Origin: Prevotella pectinovora
GTDB lineage: Bacteria; Bacteroidota; Bacteroidia; Bacteroidales; Bacteroidaceae
Reading direction: 5' to 3'
Length of the DNA stretch: 64,000 nt
Assembly: GCF_000834015.1 (NCBI RefSeq)
Contig: NZ_JXQI01000010.1
Coordinates: forward strand, 40,661-104,660
The position numbers were made by a program, and so were the translations under genes. This document shows positions 1 through 8,714 of the stretch, piece by piece. Position 1 is the first letter of the stretch, and every line of letters begins with the position of its first letter. The notes beneath the pieces are model-generated. The model made no database searches. It saw only the letters and a program-made list of their open reading frames with translations, and had not been told where the DNA came from.

Positions 1-1
1 G

Positions 2-157
2 ATGGAATGCGGTGCGCCATACGATGCCTATCTGCAAGGACTCGACGAGAACAGCATCCGCGAGCTCACCGAAGGGGCAAACGGAAGGGGAGAATATCCG
101 GGAATGAAATTTGGAGACATCACAACACCTAATGACAATGCAGGAAACTGGGAATAA
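2..157 (+). CDS. C-terminal end of an unidentified protein (partial)
   Basis: An open frame enters from the left edge and stops with TAA at 155-157, leaving the last 51 residues of a protein that begins outside the window. The tail is hydrophilic and ends in PNDNAGNWE. I do not recognise the family from this fragment. Its end overlaps the proposed start of the next gene by up to 47 bases, so the two are probably co-transcribed and the DUF3822 start may really lie further downstream. Confidence 0.55.
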   Translation: MECGAPYDAYLQGLDENSIRELTEGANGRGEYPGMKFGDITTPNDNAGNWE

Positions 158-947
158 CATATCACAGCAGGAACATCGACTAATGATAAGAGTGGGACAT
201 GGATCACTCGCCTTCGCATACAGAAATGGCAATGGTGCAGGATTCTCGTTCGTGCCATACGCCATAAATGGTGGAATCTCCATGGCGGCAAACCTCAGAG
301 AGGCGTTGCGCGACGATACGCTCCGACTGGCGAAATGGAGGAAAGTGCAGGTGCTTCTCGACTCGCCGGTGGTGATGGTGCCTATCGACGAATACGACGA
401 GCACAGCAAGGAGCTGCTCTATAACTACACCGTGATGGGACAGGAGAATAATGCCGTGCTCGCCACCATACTGCCGCAGGTGAACGCCGTGGCACTGTAT
501 TCGCTGAACAAGGACCTGAGACTCGTGCTCACCGACAATTTCTCCGACATAAAGGTGCATCCGGTATGTGGGGCAACATGGCAATATCTGCAGCGACGAA
601 GCATGGCTGGCAACAACGAGAAACTGTATTGCTATTTCCACGACGGGAAGATGGAGCTTTGCAGCTTCCGCAAAAACAGGTTCCGCTTCTCCAACACGTT
701 CGAAGTGGCGCATGCCAACGATGCCGCATATTTCATCCTTTCGGTATGGAATCAGCTGGCGATGAACGAGAAGAAGGACGACATCTATTTGTGTGGCGAA
801 TTCAAGGAGCGCGACGCTCTGATAGAAGAACTCCATCGCTTTGTAGCCAACATATACAAAATCAAGGCGTCGTCGGATTTCAACCGCCATCCGCTGACCT
901 TGCAGGAAGGTGTGCCTTTCGATATGGTGACGGCACTGCTGAAATGA
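111..947 (+). CDS. DUF3822 family protein
   Basis: A 278-residue protein of the DUF3822 family, found in Bacteroidota and usually encoded just upstream of rsmD, as here. The fold is thought to be a distant relative of the actin/ASKHA group, but no activity is established. The conserved core begins near residue 25 (MIRVGHGS). In-frame ATGs at 132, 138 and 183 are alternative starts; the ATG at 183 would remove the overlap with the previous gene. No signal peptide or membrane segment is visible. The stop lies 49 bases before rsmD. The family call rests on sequence character plus the rsmD neighbour; the biochemical role is unknown. Confidence 0.75.
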   Translation: METSQHLMTMQETGNNISQQEHRLMIRVGHGSLAFAYRNGNGAGFSFVPYAINGGISMAANLREALRDDTLRLAKWRKVQVLLDSPVVMVPIDEYDEHSKELLYNYTVMGQENNAVLATILPQVNAVALYSLNKDLRLVLTDNFSDIKVHPVCGATWQYLQRRSMAGNNEKLYCYFHDGKMELCSFRKNRFRFSNTFEVAHANDAAYFILSVWNQLAMNEKKDDIYLCGEFKERDALIEELHRFVANIYKIKASSDFNRHPLTLQEGVPFDMVTALLK

Positions 948-996
948 ACATGGGCAGGACTTGGCGGCAAGTCCACTCATCAATAACAATAATATA

Positions 997-1551
997 ATGC
1001 GCATAATAACAGGATTATACAAGGGAAGGAGATTTGATGTGCCCCGCACCTTCAAAGCCCGTCCCACGACAGATTTCGCAAAGGAGAACATTTTCAACGT
1101 TCTCAACGGATATATAGATTTCGAAGGCACCACAGCTCTCGACCTCTTCTCCGGCACGGGAAGCATATCGCTCGAACTCGTGTCGAGAGGTTGTCAGCAG
1201 GTAATCAGCGTGGAAGCCGACCGCGACCACCATACCTTCATCAAACAATGTGTGGCAAAGCTCGGAGCCGGCAACTGCGTGACGATACGTGGCGATGTGT
1301 TCCGCTTCATCAAGGGATGCAAGCAGCAGTTCGACTTCATCTTCGCCGACCCACCATACGCCCTGCCGGAATTGCCAACACTGCCAGAGCTCGTGTTCAA
1401 GGCAGGAATGCTCAAGCCGGGAGGCGTGTTCGTGTTTGAACATGGAAAGAAGAACGACTTCAGCCAGCATCCGAATTTCGTGGAGCATAGAGAATACGGA
1501 AGTGTGAATTTCTCTATATTCAGGGAGGCAGACAAGGAGGCAGATGATTGA
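997..1551 (+). CDS. rsmD: 16S rRNA (guanine(966)-N(2))-methyltransferase RsmD
   Basis: A 184-residue SAM-dependent methyltransferase that modifies G966 of 16S rRNA during 30S assembly. The N-terminus MRIITGLYKGRR is the usual RsmD start, followed by an RPT segment near residue 25 and the SAM-binding loop DLFSGTGSISLE near residue 55. The catalytic motif DPPY is present in FADPPYALPE. The ATG at 997 was chosen because the frame upstream to 961 opens only with TTG and lacks family-like sequence. The stop overlaps the dnaG start by 8 bases, so the two are translationally coupled. Confidence 0.92.
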   Translation: MRIITGLYKGRRFDVPRTFKARPTTDFAKENIFNVLNGYIDFEGTTALDLFSGTGSISLELVSRGCQQVISVEADRDHHTFIKQCVAKLGAGNCVTIRGDVFRFIKGCKQQFDFIFADPPYALPELPTLPELVFKAGMLKPGGVFVFEHGKKNDFSQHPNFVEHREYGSVNFSIFREADKEADD

Positions 1552-3490
1552 CCACGCTACGATAGAAAGAATCAAGGATGCGGCAAACATCGTGGATGTC
1601 GTCTCTGAGTTTGTGACGCTCAAGAAAGTGGGCGCCAACTACAAAGGATTATGCCCGTTCCACGACGAGAAGACACCGTCGTTCTATGTCTCGCCGGCAC
1701 GCGGAATCTGCCACTGCTTCTCATGCGGAAAGTCGGCAAATCCCGTCAGTTTCCTCATGGAACATGAGCAGATGACGTATGTGGAGGCACTGAAATGGCT
1801 CGCCAACAAATACAACATCGAAGTGCGTGAGCGCGAGATGAGCGAAGAGGAGAAGCGGGAGCAGAACGACCGTGAGAGTATGTTCATCGTCAACAAATGG
1901 GCGATGGAATATTTCAACAACATCCTCCTCAACGATGTAGATGGCAGAGCGGTAGGTATGCAGTATTTCCGCAGCCGCGGTTTCCGCGACGACATAATAG
2001 AGAAATTCCATCTCGGTTTCGCCCTTCCGTCGCGTAATGCCCTCGCGCAGGAAGCCCTGCGCAAGGGATTCAACGAGAAATATCTCATAGCCACCGGACT
2101 ATGCTTCAAGCGTGACAACGGAGAACTCGTAGACAAATATTCGGGCAGGGTGATGTTTCCGTGGATTGGAGTCAACGGCAACGTGAGGGCCTTCGGCGGA
2201 CGACTTCTCGATTCCCGCACAAAGGGAGTGCAGCAGAAATACATCAACTCCTCCGACTCGGAGATATACCACAAGGAACGCGAACTGTATGGCATCTTCC
2301 AGGCAAAGAAGGCGATAGCCAAAGAGAACTGCGTGTATATGGTGGAGGGATACACTGACGTGATTTCCATGCACCAGTGTGGTATAGAGAATGTGGTGGC
2401 AAACTCCGGTACGGCACTCAGCGTGTATCAGATACGGCTCCTTCACCGCTTCACCGACAATATCGTGTTGCTCTACGACGGTGACGCCGCAGGAATCCAT
2501 GCCGCAATGCGAGGCATCGACATGCTCCTCGCTGAAGCGATGAAAGTGAAGGTGCTGCTGCTGCCGGGAGGCGACGACCCCGACAGTTTCGCACGCAAGC
2601 ATAAGGCGGAAGATTTCCGCAAATATGTGGCCGACCATCAGCAGGACGTGATAGAATTCAAGATAGCCTATCTCTTGAAGGGCGTCACCGACCCGATGAA
2701 GCGCTCAGAGGCGATAAGCAGTATAGTGAAGAGCATATCGGTGATACAAGACCAGATAGTGAGAGCCACATATCTGCAGGACGCAGCCCACCGCATCGGC
2801 ATAAACGAAGCTACGCTCATCACCACGATGAACAAGTTTATCCGCAGCGGCAAGGAGGCGGAACTGAAGGCGCAGCAGCGAGAGCAGCAAAGCACTCCCG
2901 CAGCAGACCAGCCGGCGCAGCAGACTCAGGTGGGACCGGAACCGCCAATGCAGCAGGCCAAGAAGGTGGAGTATATGCTCATGCAGGCTGTGGTGAGACA
3001 CGGAGAGCAGATAATCTACGACAATGTGGAGACTGCCGACGGACAGACCATGGCGCTCAACGTGGCGCAGTATGTCAGCTACGACCTCGGCACCGACAAC
3101 CTCTCATTCTCTGTGCCGCTATATAACAAGGTGTTGCAGGAAGTGGTGGACCATAGTGCTGATCCCGGCTTCAAGGCAGAAGACTATCTGATGAAGCATC
3201 CCGATATGGAGATTAGCAAACTCGCCACAGAGATGTCGTTCGACAGGTTCCAGCTGCGCAAAGGAGCCAAGCTGCGCACCGGCGATGATGTGCTGAGAGA
3301 CCAGATAGTCCATCTCGTGCTCGATTTCAGAATGGACGTGGTGTCAGAGAAACTTGCGCATCTCAAGAAGGAGATATCGCTCAACACTGGAAACCAGGAA
3401 AAACTCATCTCGCTCATAAAGGAGTATCAGGAGACCCAGAAGCTCCGCAATGCCATAGCCAAGGAAATTGGCAGCGAGATAATAATATAA
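1544..3490 (+). CDS. dnaG: DNA primase DnaG
   Basis: A 648-residue primase that makes RNA primers at the replication fork. The CHC2-type zinc finger is complete (Cys37, His40, Cys58, Cys61). The catalytic core with the TOPRIM fold follows, with the acidic motif VEGYTD near residue 265 and YDGDAAG near 312. A Gln/Ala-rich linker (roughly residues 440-475) separates it from a C-terminal region expected to bind the DnaB helicase. Length and order of parts are normal. It overlaps rsmD by 8 bases and is followed 79 bases later by cls on the same strand. Confidence 0.97.
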   Translation: MIDHATIERIKDAANIVDVVSEFVTLKKVGANYKGLCPFHDEKTPSFYVSPARGICHCFSCGKSANPVSFLMEHEQMTYVEALKWLANKYNIEVREREMSEEEKREQNDRESMFIVNKWAMEYFNNILLNDVDGRAVGMQYFRSRGFRDDIIEKFHLGFALPSRNALAQEALRKGFNEKYLIATGLCFKRDNGELVDKYSGRVMFPWIGVNGNVRAFGGRLLDSRTKGVQQKYINSSDSEIYHKERELYGIFQAKKAIAKENCVYMVEGYTDVISMHQCGIENVVANSGTALSVYQIRLLHRFTDNIVLLYDGDAAGIHAAMRGIDMLLAEAMKVKVLLLPGGDDPDSFARKHKAEDFRKYVADHQQDVIEFKIAYLLKGVTDPMKRSEAISSIVKSISVIQDQIVRATYLQDAAHRIGINEATLITTMNKFIRSGKEAELKAQQREQQSTPAADQPAQQTQVGPEPPMQQAKKVEYMLMQAVVRHGEQIIYDNVETADGQTMALNVAQYVSYDLGTDNLSFSVPLYNKVLQEVVDHSADPGFKAEDYLMKHPDMEISKLATEMSFDRFQLRKGAKLRTGDDVLRDQIVHLVLDFRMDVVSEKLAHLKKEISLNTGNQEKLISLIKEYQETQKLRNAIAKEIGSEIII

Positions 3491-3569
3491 GGTGGCACGT
3501 CATTGTGCTCAATGCGCCGCATGATGCATCTGATAAAGAAAGAGATGCTCATGCCGGCGGTATACATCA

Positions 3570-5000
3570 ATGCTTATGGAGTATCTGTATTGGATTTTTA
3601 TAAGTGTCTACGTCATTGTCGTCGTTGCGACAATCATCAATGTGCTCATGGACAACAGACTGCCCGTGAAGACCATGGCATGGGTAATGGTGCTTGCCTT
3701 CATGCCAGTGGTGGGCATTGTGCTCTATTTCTTCTTCGGGCAGGACACGAGAAAGGAGAAACTCATAAGCCAACTCAGTCTCGACCTGCTCACCAAACGA
3801 TCGATGCTGGAATTTGCCGTGCAGACTGACCTCAAGGTGCCGGATGGTAGCGAGACGCTGGTGAAACTCTTCGCCTCGCAGAACTGGGCGATGCCTTTCA
3901 AAGACAATGCCGTGGACATCTACACCACGGGATACGACTTCTTCAGCTCCTTGTTCCGTGAGATAGGAGCGGCAAAGAGCAGCATACACCTCGACACATA
4001 TATCTTCGACCATGACTCGCTCGGACAACTACTCGCCGACATGCTCATAGACAAGGCGCGGGAAGGAGTGGAAGTGAGAGTAATCTACGACGATGTGGGA
4101 TGCTGGAACGTTCACGACTCCTTCTTCAAGCGTATGCGTGATGCCGGTATCAAGGTGATGCCATTCATGCCCGTGCGCTTCCCTGCTTTCACAAGCAAGG
4201 TGAACTACCGCAACCACCGCAAGCTCTGCGTCATCGACGGCAGAGTGGGATTCATCGGCGGCATGAACGTTGCCAAACGTTATGTCACGGGCACTGACGG
4301 CCATAGCTGGCGTGATACCCATCTCAAGATTGTAGGAGGAGCGGTGTATGCCATACAGAGGGCGTTTCTCATCGACTGGTATTTCGTTTCTGGCACTCTC
4401 ATCACCGACCGTCGCTATTATCCCGAACTGTTGGGAAACGTGAAGAACGACATTGTGATACAGATAGTGACGAGCAGTCCGGTGGAGAAGTGGCCAGACA
4501 TAATGCAGGGCTATGTGCGCATACTGCTTGAGGCGCGCCGCTATGTGTATATAGAGACTCCATATTTCCTCCCCACCGAGACGGTGATGTCGGCAATGCG
4601 TATCGCCGCTCTGGCTGGAGTAGACGTGAGGATAATGATTCCCCGCCATGGCGACGCAAAGTTCGTGGAGTGGGCGAGCCGGTCGTATGTCTTCGAGACC
4701 ATTCAGGCTGGCGTAAAGGTATACCTCTACCGTCCGGGATTTCTTCATTCCAAGCTTCTCGTTTGCGATGATATAGTGTGTACCTGCGGTTCTACCAACG
4801 TGGACTTCCGCAGTTTTGAGAACAATTTCGAGGCGAACGCCTTTATCTACGACCGTGAAACCACTTTGCGTTTCAAACAGATTTTCATGGACGACATCAA
4901 GGAGTGCAACTTCGTCACCGAGCGTATGATAAGCAGGAAGCGTCCGTTCGCCCAGCGTCTGTGGGAATCTGTAGTGCGTCTTCTCTCGCCATTGTTGTAA
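3570..5000 (+). CDS. cls: Cardiolipin synthase (phospholipase D family)
   Basis: A 476-residue membrane enzyme that joins phosphatidylglycerol molecules into cardiolipin. Two hydrophobic segments open the protein (about residues 5-25 and 38-58), followed by two HKD motifs: NHRKLCVIDG near residue 215 and HSKLLVCDD near residue 393. Both have the His, Lys and Asp required, and each is followed by the usual GG.N or GSTN.D segment. Length matches bacterial ClsA-type enzymes. A second in-frame ATG lies two codons after the first. It is the last plus-strand gene before a convergent region with a bidirectional terminator. Confidence 0.93.
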   Translation: MLMEYLYWIFISVYVIVVVATIINVLMDNRLPVKTMAWVMVLAFMPVVGIVLYFFFGQDTRKEKLISQLSLDLLTKRSMLEFAVQTDLKVPDGSETLVKLFASQNWAMPFKDNAVDIYTTGYDFFSSLFREIGAAKSSIHLDTYIFDHDSLGQLLADMLIDKAREGVEVRVIYDDVGCWNVHDSFFKRMRDAGIKVMPFMPVRFPAFTSKVNYRNHRKLCVIDGRVGFIGGMNVAKRYVTGTDGHSWRDTHLKIVGGAVYAIQRAFLIDWYFVSGTLITDRRYYPELLGNVKNDIVIQIVTSSPVEKWPDIMQGYVRILLEARRYVYIETPYFLPTETVMSAMRIAALAGVDVRIMIPRHGDAKFVEWASRSYVFETIQAGVKVYLYRPGFLHSKLLVCDDIVCTCGSTNVDFRSFENNFEANAFIYDRETTLRFKQIFMDDIKECNFVTERMISRKRPFAQRLWESVVRLLSPLL

Positions 5001-5096
5001 GCGGGAGCTGTCAGCCTCTATGGACTGTAATTGTTTTGCCAAGGGTGAAACCACAAAAAAACGGAAAAGGATAGTTATGGATGGAAAATCGGGTAC

Positions 5097-5140
5097 TGGT
5101 GCTGCCCCATTTGGGTGCTGGCGTTGCCCATTTTGCCTTT
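5097..5140. repeat. Degenerate copy of dispersed repeat R1
   Basis: The stretch carries GGTGCTGCCCCATTTGGG followed by GTGCTGGCGTTGCCCA, the same alternation of TGCCCCA, TTGGG and GTTGCCCA seen in the better preserved R1 copies near 12.3, 22.4 and 37.2 kb. It lies in the convergent gap between cls and nhaD. It is short and eroded, so membership of the family is an inference. Confidence 0.4.
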
Positions 5141-5192
5141 TATGTATATAAGTTTGCAGCTTGCTGAAACCCTTGGTGGAAAACATGGAAAA

Positions 5193-5226
5193 GGGCTGAC
5201 ACTTCATTCAAGAGAGGTGTCAGCCC
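5193..5226. terminator. Bidirectional intrinsic terminator between cls and nhaD
   Basis: A perfect 10-bp stem (GGGCTGACAC paired with GTGTCAGCCC) encloses a 14-base loop, with a T-run on both strands (TTTG on plus, TTTTCC on minus). It sits between the converging ends of cls and the NhaD-type gene and can serve both. Confidence 0.85.
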
Positions 5227-5263
5227 TTTGTTGGTAATTCTAATCGTTCATTAGAACTTTATC

Positions 5264-5312
5264 TCCGATCGCCCATTATGGCTTGCTTGGATTTTGAGCT
5301 TTTAGAAGAAAC
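5264..5312. repeat. Partial copy of dispersed repeat R2
   Basis: The segment with GGCTTGCTTGGATTTTG and TTTTAGAAGA matches the B block of repeat R2 (compare 39358-39400), with a few substitutions. Only this block is kept. It directly abuts the 3' end of the NhaD-type gene. Confidence 0.55.
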
Positions 5313-5315
5313 GGT

Positions 5316-6668
5316 TTACAGACCGATGATGCTTTTCTCCACCCAGTATGCTATGATACCGGCGAGATAGCCTACGAAGGCAATCCATGACACCTTCTTC
5401 ATGTACCAGCCGAATGTTATCTTCTCGAGGCCCATTACAACCACACCGGCAGCAGAACCGATGATGAGCATAGAACCGCCAACGCCGGCACAGTAGGCAA
5501 GCAGCTGCCAGAAGATACCGTCTACAGACATGTCGCCACCGATGCTTGGGTCTACAGGATACATACCCATGCAGCCAGCTACGAGAGGCACGTTGTCTAC
5601 GATGCTCGAGAGCACTCCGATGATACCGGTCACGAGATAGTGGTTGCCTTCGAACACCACGTTGAGGCCGTTGCCGAGCTGTGTCAGCACACCGATTGTT
5701 TCAAGACAAGCCACAGCCATCAGAATTCCGAGGAAGAAGAGAATCGTCGACATGTCGATGCGTGAGAGCATATTGCTTACGCGCTTCTGCATGGTGCTCT
5801 TCTTGGCACTCTTGGGCAGATGGCTATAGAATAGCTCTGTGACGGTCCAGAGCAGTCCGAGAACGAGCAGTATGCCTACGAACGGAGGCAGATGGGTGAT
5901 AGACTTGAAGATAGGCACGAAGATGAGTCCGCCCACACCGAGGAAAAACACAGTCTTGCGCTGAACGGCGGTAAATTCGCTTGATGTCAGTTCGCCGCCC
6001 TGCTCTTGAGGCAATGCCAGTTCGCCTTTCAGTGAGAAACTCAGTATGTAAGCCGGTATCACCATTGATACAATAGATGGCACAATGATTTCCTTTATCA
6101 CTCCGAGGGCTGTTATCACTCCCTTGTTCCAGAGCATGATGGTGGTCACGTCGCCGATAGGAGAGAAGGCGCCGCCGGAGTTGGCTGCGATTACCACGAG
6201 GGCTGCATATATGATGCGGTCTTTATGTTCGCTGACGAGTTTTCTGAGTATCATGATCATCACGATGGACGTGGTGAGGTTGTCGAGTATTGCCGAGAGG
6301 ATAAAGGTCATGAAGGCGATACGCCACAGCAGGGCTTTCTTGCTTTTGGTCTTCAGTGTGTCTCTGACGAAATTGAAACCGCCGTTCTGGTCTACAAGTT
6401 CCACTATTGTCATTGCTCCCATGAGGAAGAACAGTGTGGTGGCAGTGCTGCCAAGGTGGTGTTCAATGGCTTCGTTGACTACAGACGGAATTTTGTCGCC
6501 GATGGCGGCAGAGAGATACTGCGATGGGTCACACATGAAGATTGTCCAGCAACCCACGAACATGAGCAATGCGATTGCTGCCTTGTTTACCTTCGTCACG
6601 CTCTCGATGGCTATGAAGAAATAGCCGATCATGAATACCGCAACGATTAGCATTGATAAGCTTGTCAT
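5316..6668 (-). CDS. nhaD: NhaD-type sodium:proton antiporter
   Basis: A 450-residue integral membrane protein of the ion transporter superfamily (NhaD/ArsB-like), predicted to exchange Na+ for H+ across the inner membrane for pH and salt balance. About ten to twelve hydrophobic segments span the protein. Conserved polar stretches within helices include LDNLTTS near residue 125, NSGGAFSPIGD near 163 and VDNVPLVAG near 358, which match the family's Asn/Asp/Thr/Ser-rich motifs. The length is typical. It is transcribed alone from a strong promoter upstream (6725-6754) and ends at a shared terminator. Confidence 0.9.
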   Translation of the reverse strand: MTSLSMLIVAVFMIGYFFIAIESVTKVNKAAIALLMFVGCWTIFMCDPSQYLSAAIGDKIPSVVNEAIEHHLGSTATTLFFLMGAMTIVELVDQNGGFNFVRDTLKTKSKKALLWRIAFMTFILSAILDNLTTSIVMIMILRKLVSEHKDRIIYAALVVIAANSGGAFSPIGDVTTIMLWNKGVITALGVIKEIIVPSIVSMVIPAYILSFSLKGELALPQEQGGELTSSEFTAVQRKTVFFLGVGGLIFVPIFKSITHLPPFVGILLVLGLLWTVTELFYSHLPKSAKKSTMQKRVSNMLSRIDMSTILFFLGILMAVACLETIGVLTQLGNGLNVVFEGNHYLVTGIIGVLSSIVDNVPLVAGCMGMYPVDPSIGGDMSVDGIFWQLLAYCAGVGGSMLIIGSAAGVVVMGLEKITFGWYMKKVSWIAFVGYLAGIIAYWVEKSIIGL

Positions 6669-6724
6669 TTTTTTGGTTATTAATTTTGATTAGTTTGATT
6701 TGTTCGTTTGTAATATCGACTTTG

Positions 6725-6754
6725 CAAAGTTAAGCATTAAATTGGTATGCGCAA
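6725..6754 (-). promoter_or_regulatory. Bacteroidota-type promoter of nhaD
   Basis: On the minus strand the sequence reads TTG, 19 bases, TAACTTTG, which fits the sigma-ABfr consensus (TTTG or TTG, about 19-21 bases, TAnnTTTG). It predicts a 5' leader of roughly 50 bases for the antiporter gene. Confidence 0.75.
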
Positions 6755-6862
6755 CATTTTTTTAATTAAAAAAAACATAACGGTGATATATGCGTAGTGT
6801 TGTAGGGTGGGGTAGTAATGATTTGCAGCGGTGTCGGTTTTGTTGTGTGTAATGCAAAAAAA

Positions 6863-6898
6863 CTCGGACATGCCCCTGTGTTGCAGGGCATGTCCGAG
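6863..6898 (-). terminator. Intrinsic terminator of glnA
   Basis: A perfect 13-bp stem (CTCGGACATGCCC with its complement) and a 10-base loop is followed on the minus strand by seven T residues. It lies about 70 bases past the glutamine synthetase stop codon. Confidence 0.9.
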
Positions 6899-6965
6899 AT
6901 AAGTTGTAGACTCAGGGCTACTCGTTTTCCCAAGATAGCCTTTCGTATTGTTTCTTTTCTGGATA

Positions 6966-8471
6966 TTATCCGCAGTGGAAGTATCCCTCAACGAGCTTCA
7001 GGATTTCAGCCTCGTTGTTCTGGATGTCCTCACGCAGAGTCTTGTCGCCGAAAGCTCTCAGCTGCTTCTGGATACCGTCAATCATCATTGCAGAGAATAC
7101 TCCGTGCTCCTCGAATACCTTGCGGAACTTCTCGAGGCAGTCAGCAGAAGCCTCGCAGCTGTCTGGCAACTGTGCGAGAGCAGCAACGCGCTCAGCGTTC
7201 TCAGCATCGTGGATGTTGTAGTTTACGTATGTCTTCTCAGCGATTTCGAGAGCGTCCTTCATCTCGAATCCGTGGCGGCAAGCCACGCAGAGACCAGCGA
7301 TGAGCTGATAGATGTCAGCAGAACCGTCTGGTGAGCGCATCTCTACAGTCTGCTTCAGTGATGTGTCGTAGCCGGCAGCTGTATCGAGTGGGTTAGCACC
7401 GTGGCACATGTCGCATTTTGAAGTCCATCCCAGTGGCACACGTACGAGCACTGATCTGTTGCAGTCGCCCCAGCATACGTTTGTAGGAGCTTCCTGATGA
7501 GGAACGAGACGGAAGTAAGAAGTAGGGTTCTTGTTTCCGAATGCGGTGATGGCAGGAGCGAGGTCCATCATACCGGCGATCATTGTGCGAGCCTCGTCGC
7601 TGAGCTTGCCGTCGTGGATCATCATGTTCTTGCCGTCCTTCATGATTCTCATGTGGATATGGAGACCAGAACCAGCCTTTCCGGTTGTGATCTTAGGAGC
7701 GAATGTCACGTTGAGACCCATACGGTCTGCTACGTTTCTGATCACCCACTTTGCGATCATGAGCTGGTCAGCGCTCTCCTGACAGTCGATAGGCAGGAAC
7801 TCGATTTCGCCCTGCTCATAAACGTTGCCGTCCATTCTGAAGTTGCCTACCTCAGAGTGACCATATTTGATCTGTCCGCCGGTTCTTGAAATGTAGTACA
7901 TACATTTTGTGCGGAAATCTGTTGTCTTAGCGTATGGAGCAGACTCGTGGTAGCCCTTCTGGTCAACAGCAGGGAATGTGCCGTCGTCTGGAGTGATAAC
8001 GTAGTATTCCAACTCGCCCATAGACTGGAACTCCATGCCTGTAACCTCGCGGAAAGCCTTTGCAGCCTTTGCCAGAGTGTGCTCAGGTGCGCTCTCGAGT
8101 GGCTGTCCGTCCTTGTCGAAGAAGGAAGCGAGCATGCAGAGAGTAGGAACTTCTGCGAATGGGTCAACGAAAGCTGTGCGGTAGCGAGGCACTACATAGA
8201 GGTCGCTGCTGCTTGCGCTGATGAATGGGAACAAGCTTGAGCCGTCAACGCGCTCACCACAAGTGAGGATAGTGTCGAGGTAGCTCAGACTGTTGATTAC
8301 GAAATTCAGAGTCTTAAGCTTGCCGTCGCCTCCTGGATACATGAAGTTGACCATCCGGATTTCGTTGTTGCGGATGAAGCTGATGATGTCTGCTTTTGTG
8401 AATTCACTTGCCGGTTTCTGTAGAAATTCCACTACTTCGTTGGCATTGAGTATTAGTTCTTCGCTGTTCAT
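6966..8471 (-). CDS. glnA: Glutamine synthetase
   Basis: A 501-residue glutamine synthetase that condenses ammonia with glutamate using ATP. The beta-grasp N-terminal domain spans about residues 30-115 and the catalytic domain follows. Visible active-site segments are MGELEYY (metal-binding Glu), KITTGKAGSGLHIHMR (the GSGLHIH metal/ATP motif) and TSYFRLVPHQEAPTNVCWG with the following RSVLVRVP. The family is close to class I but somewhat longer, a type common in Bacteroidales. It stands alone with its own promoter and terminator. A glutamate synthase subunit at 35.2-36.6 kb could provide the partner step of ammonium assimilation. Confidence 0.93.
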   Translation of the reverse strand: MNSEELILNANEVVEFLQKPASEFTKADIISFIRNNEIRMVNFMYPGGDGKLKTLNFVINSLSYLDTILTCGERVDGSSLFPFISASSSDLYVVPRYRTAFVDPFAEVPTLCMLASFFDKDGQPLESAPEHTLAKAAKAFREVTGMEFQSMGELEYYVITPDDGTFPAVDQKGYHESAPYAKTTDFRTKCMYYISRTGGQIKYGHSEVGNFRMDGNVYEQGEIEFLPIDCQESADQLMIAKWVIRNVADRMGLNVTFAPKITTGKAGSGLHIHMRIMKDGKNMMIHDGKLSDEARTMIAGMMDLAPAITAFGNKNPTSYFRLVPHQEAPTNVCWGDCNRSVLVRVPLGWTSKCDMCHGANPLDTAAGYDTSLKQTVEMRSPDGSADIYQLIAGLCVACRHGFEMKDALEIAEKTYVNYNIHDAENAERVAALAQLPDSCEASADCLEKFRKVFEEHGVFSAMMIDGIQKQLRAFGDKTLREDIQNNEAEILKLVEGYFHCG

Positions 8472-8515
8472 AGTAAAAGTATTAAAATGATATTAGAAAT
8501 AGCCTTTTCGGGCGG

Positions 8516-8546
8516 CAAATATACGCATTTACTTTGTTCGTACAAA
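8516..8546 (-). promoter_or_regulatory. Promoter of glnA
   Basis: Minus-strand reading gives TTTTG, 19 bases, TATATTTG, a near-perfect Bacteroidota promoter about 45 bases upstream of the start codon. Confidence 0.75.
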
Positions 8547-8550
8547 ATAA

Positions 8551-8592
8551 AAAACCTAAATATTTGACAAAATGACAAATCTTTAGGCTTTT
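8551..8592 (-). terminator. Imperfect hairpin, possible terminator after the eptA-like gene
   Basis: CCTAAATATTTG pairs with CAAATCTTTAGG with two mismatches, extended by A/T pairs, and has T-runs on both sides. It lies 120 bases past the stop of the gene ending at 8715. Between the two, at about 8650-8680, is a fragment resembling repeat R2 (TTAGGGCTTG). Confidence 0.5.
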
Positions 8593-8714
8593 TATCCATT
8601 TATACCCTCTTTGTGGCTCCGGCTTTGGCTTTTTTTATCTAAAATAGGATATTAGGGCTTGTTCGTTTTTTTATTGACGGGGCCTTTATTTCTTGCCCTT
8701 AGGGGAGTGTGTGG

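Noticed and set aside
204..1166. 320-codon minus-strand frame opposite DUF3822 and rsmD
   Set aside because: It crosses two supported genes and shows no recognisable domain.
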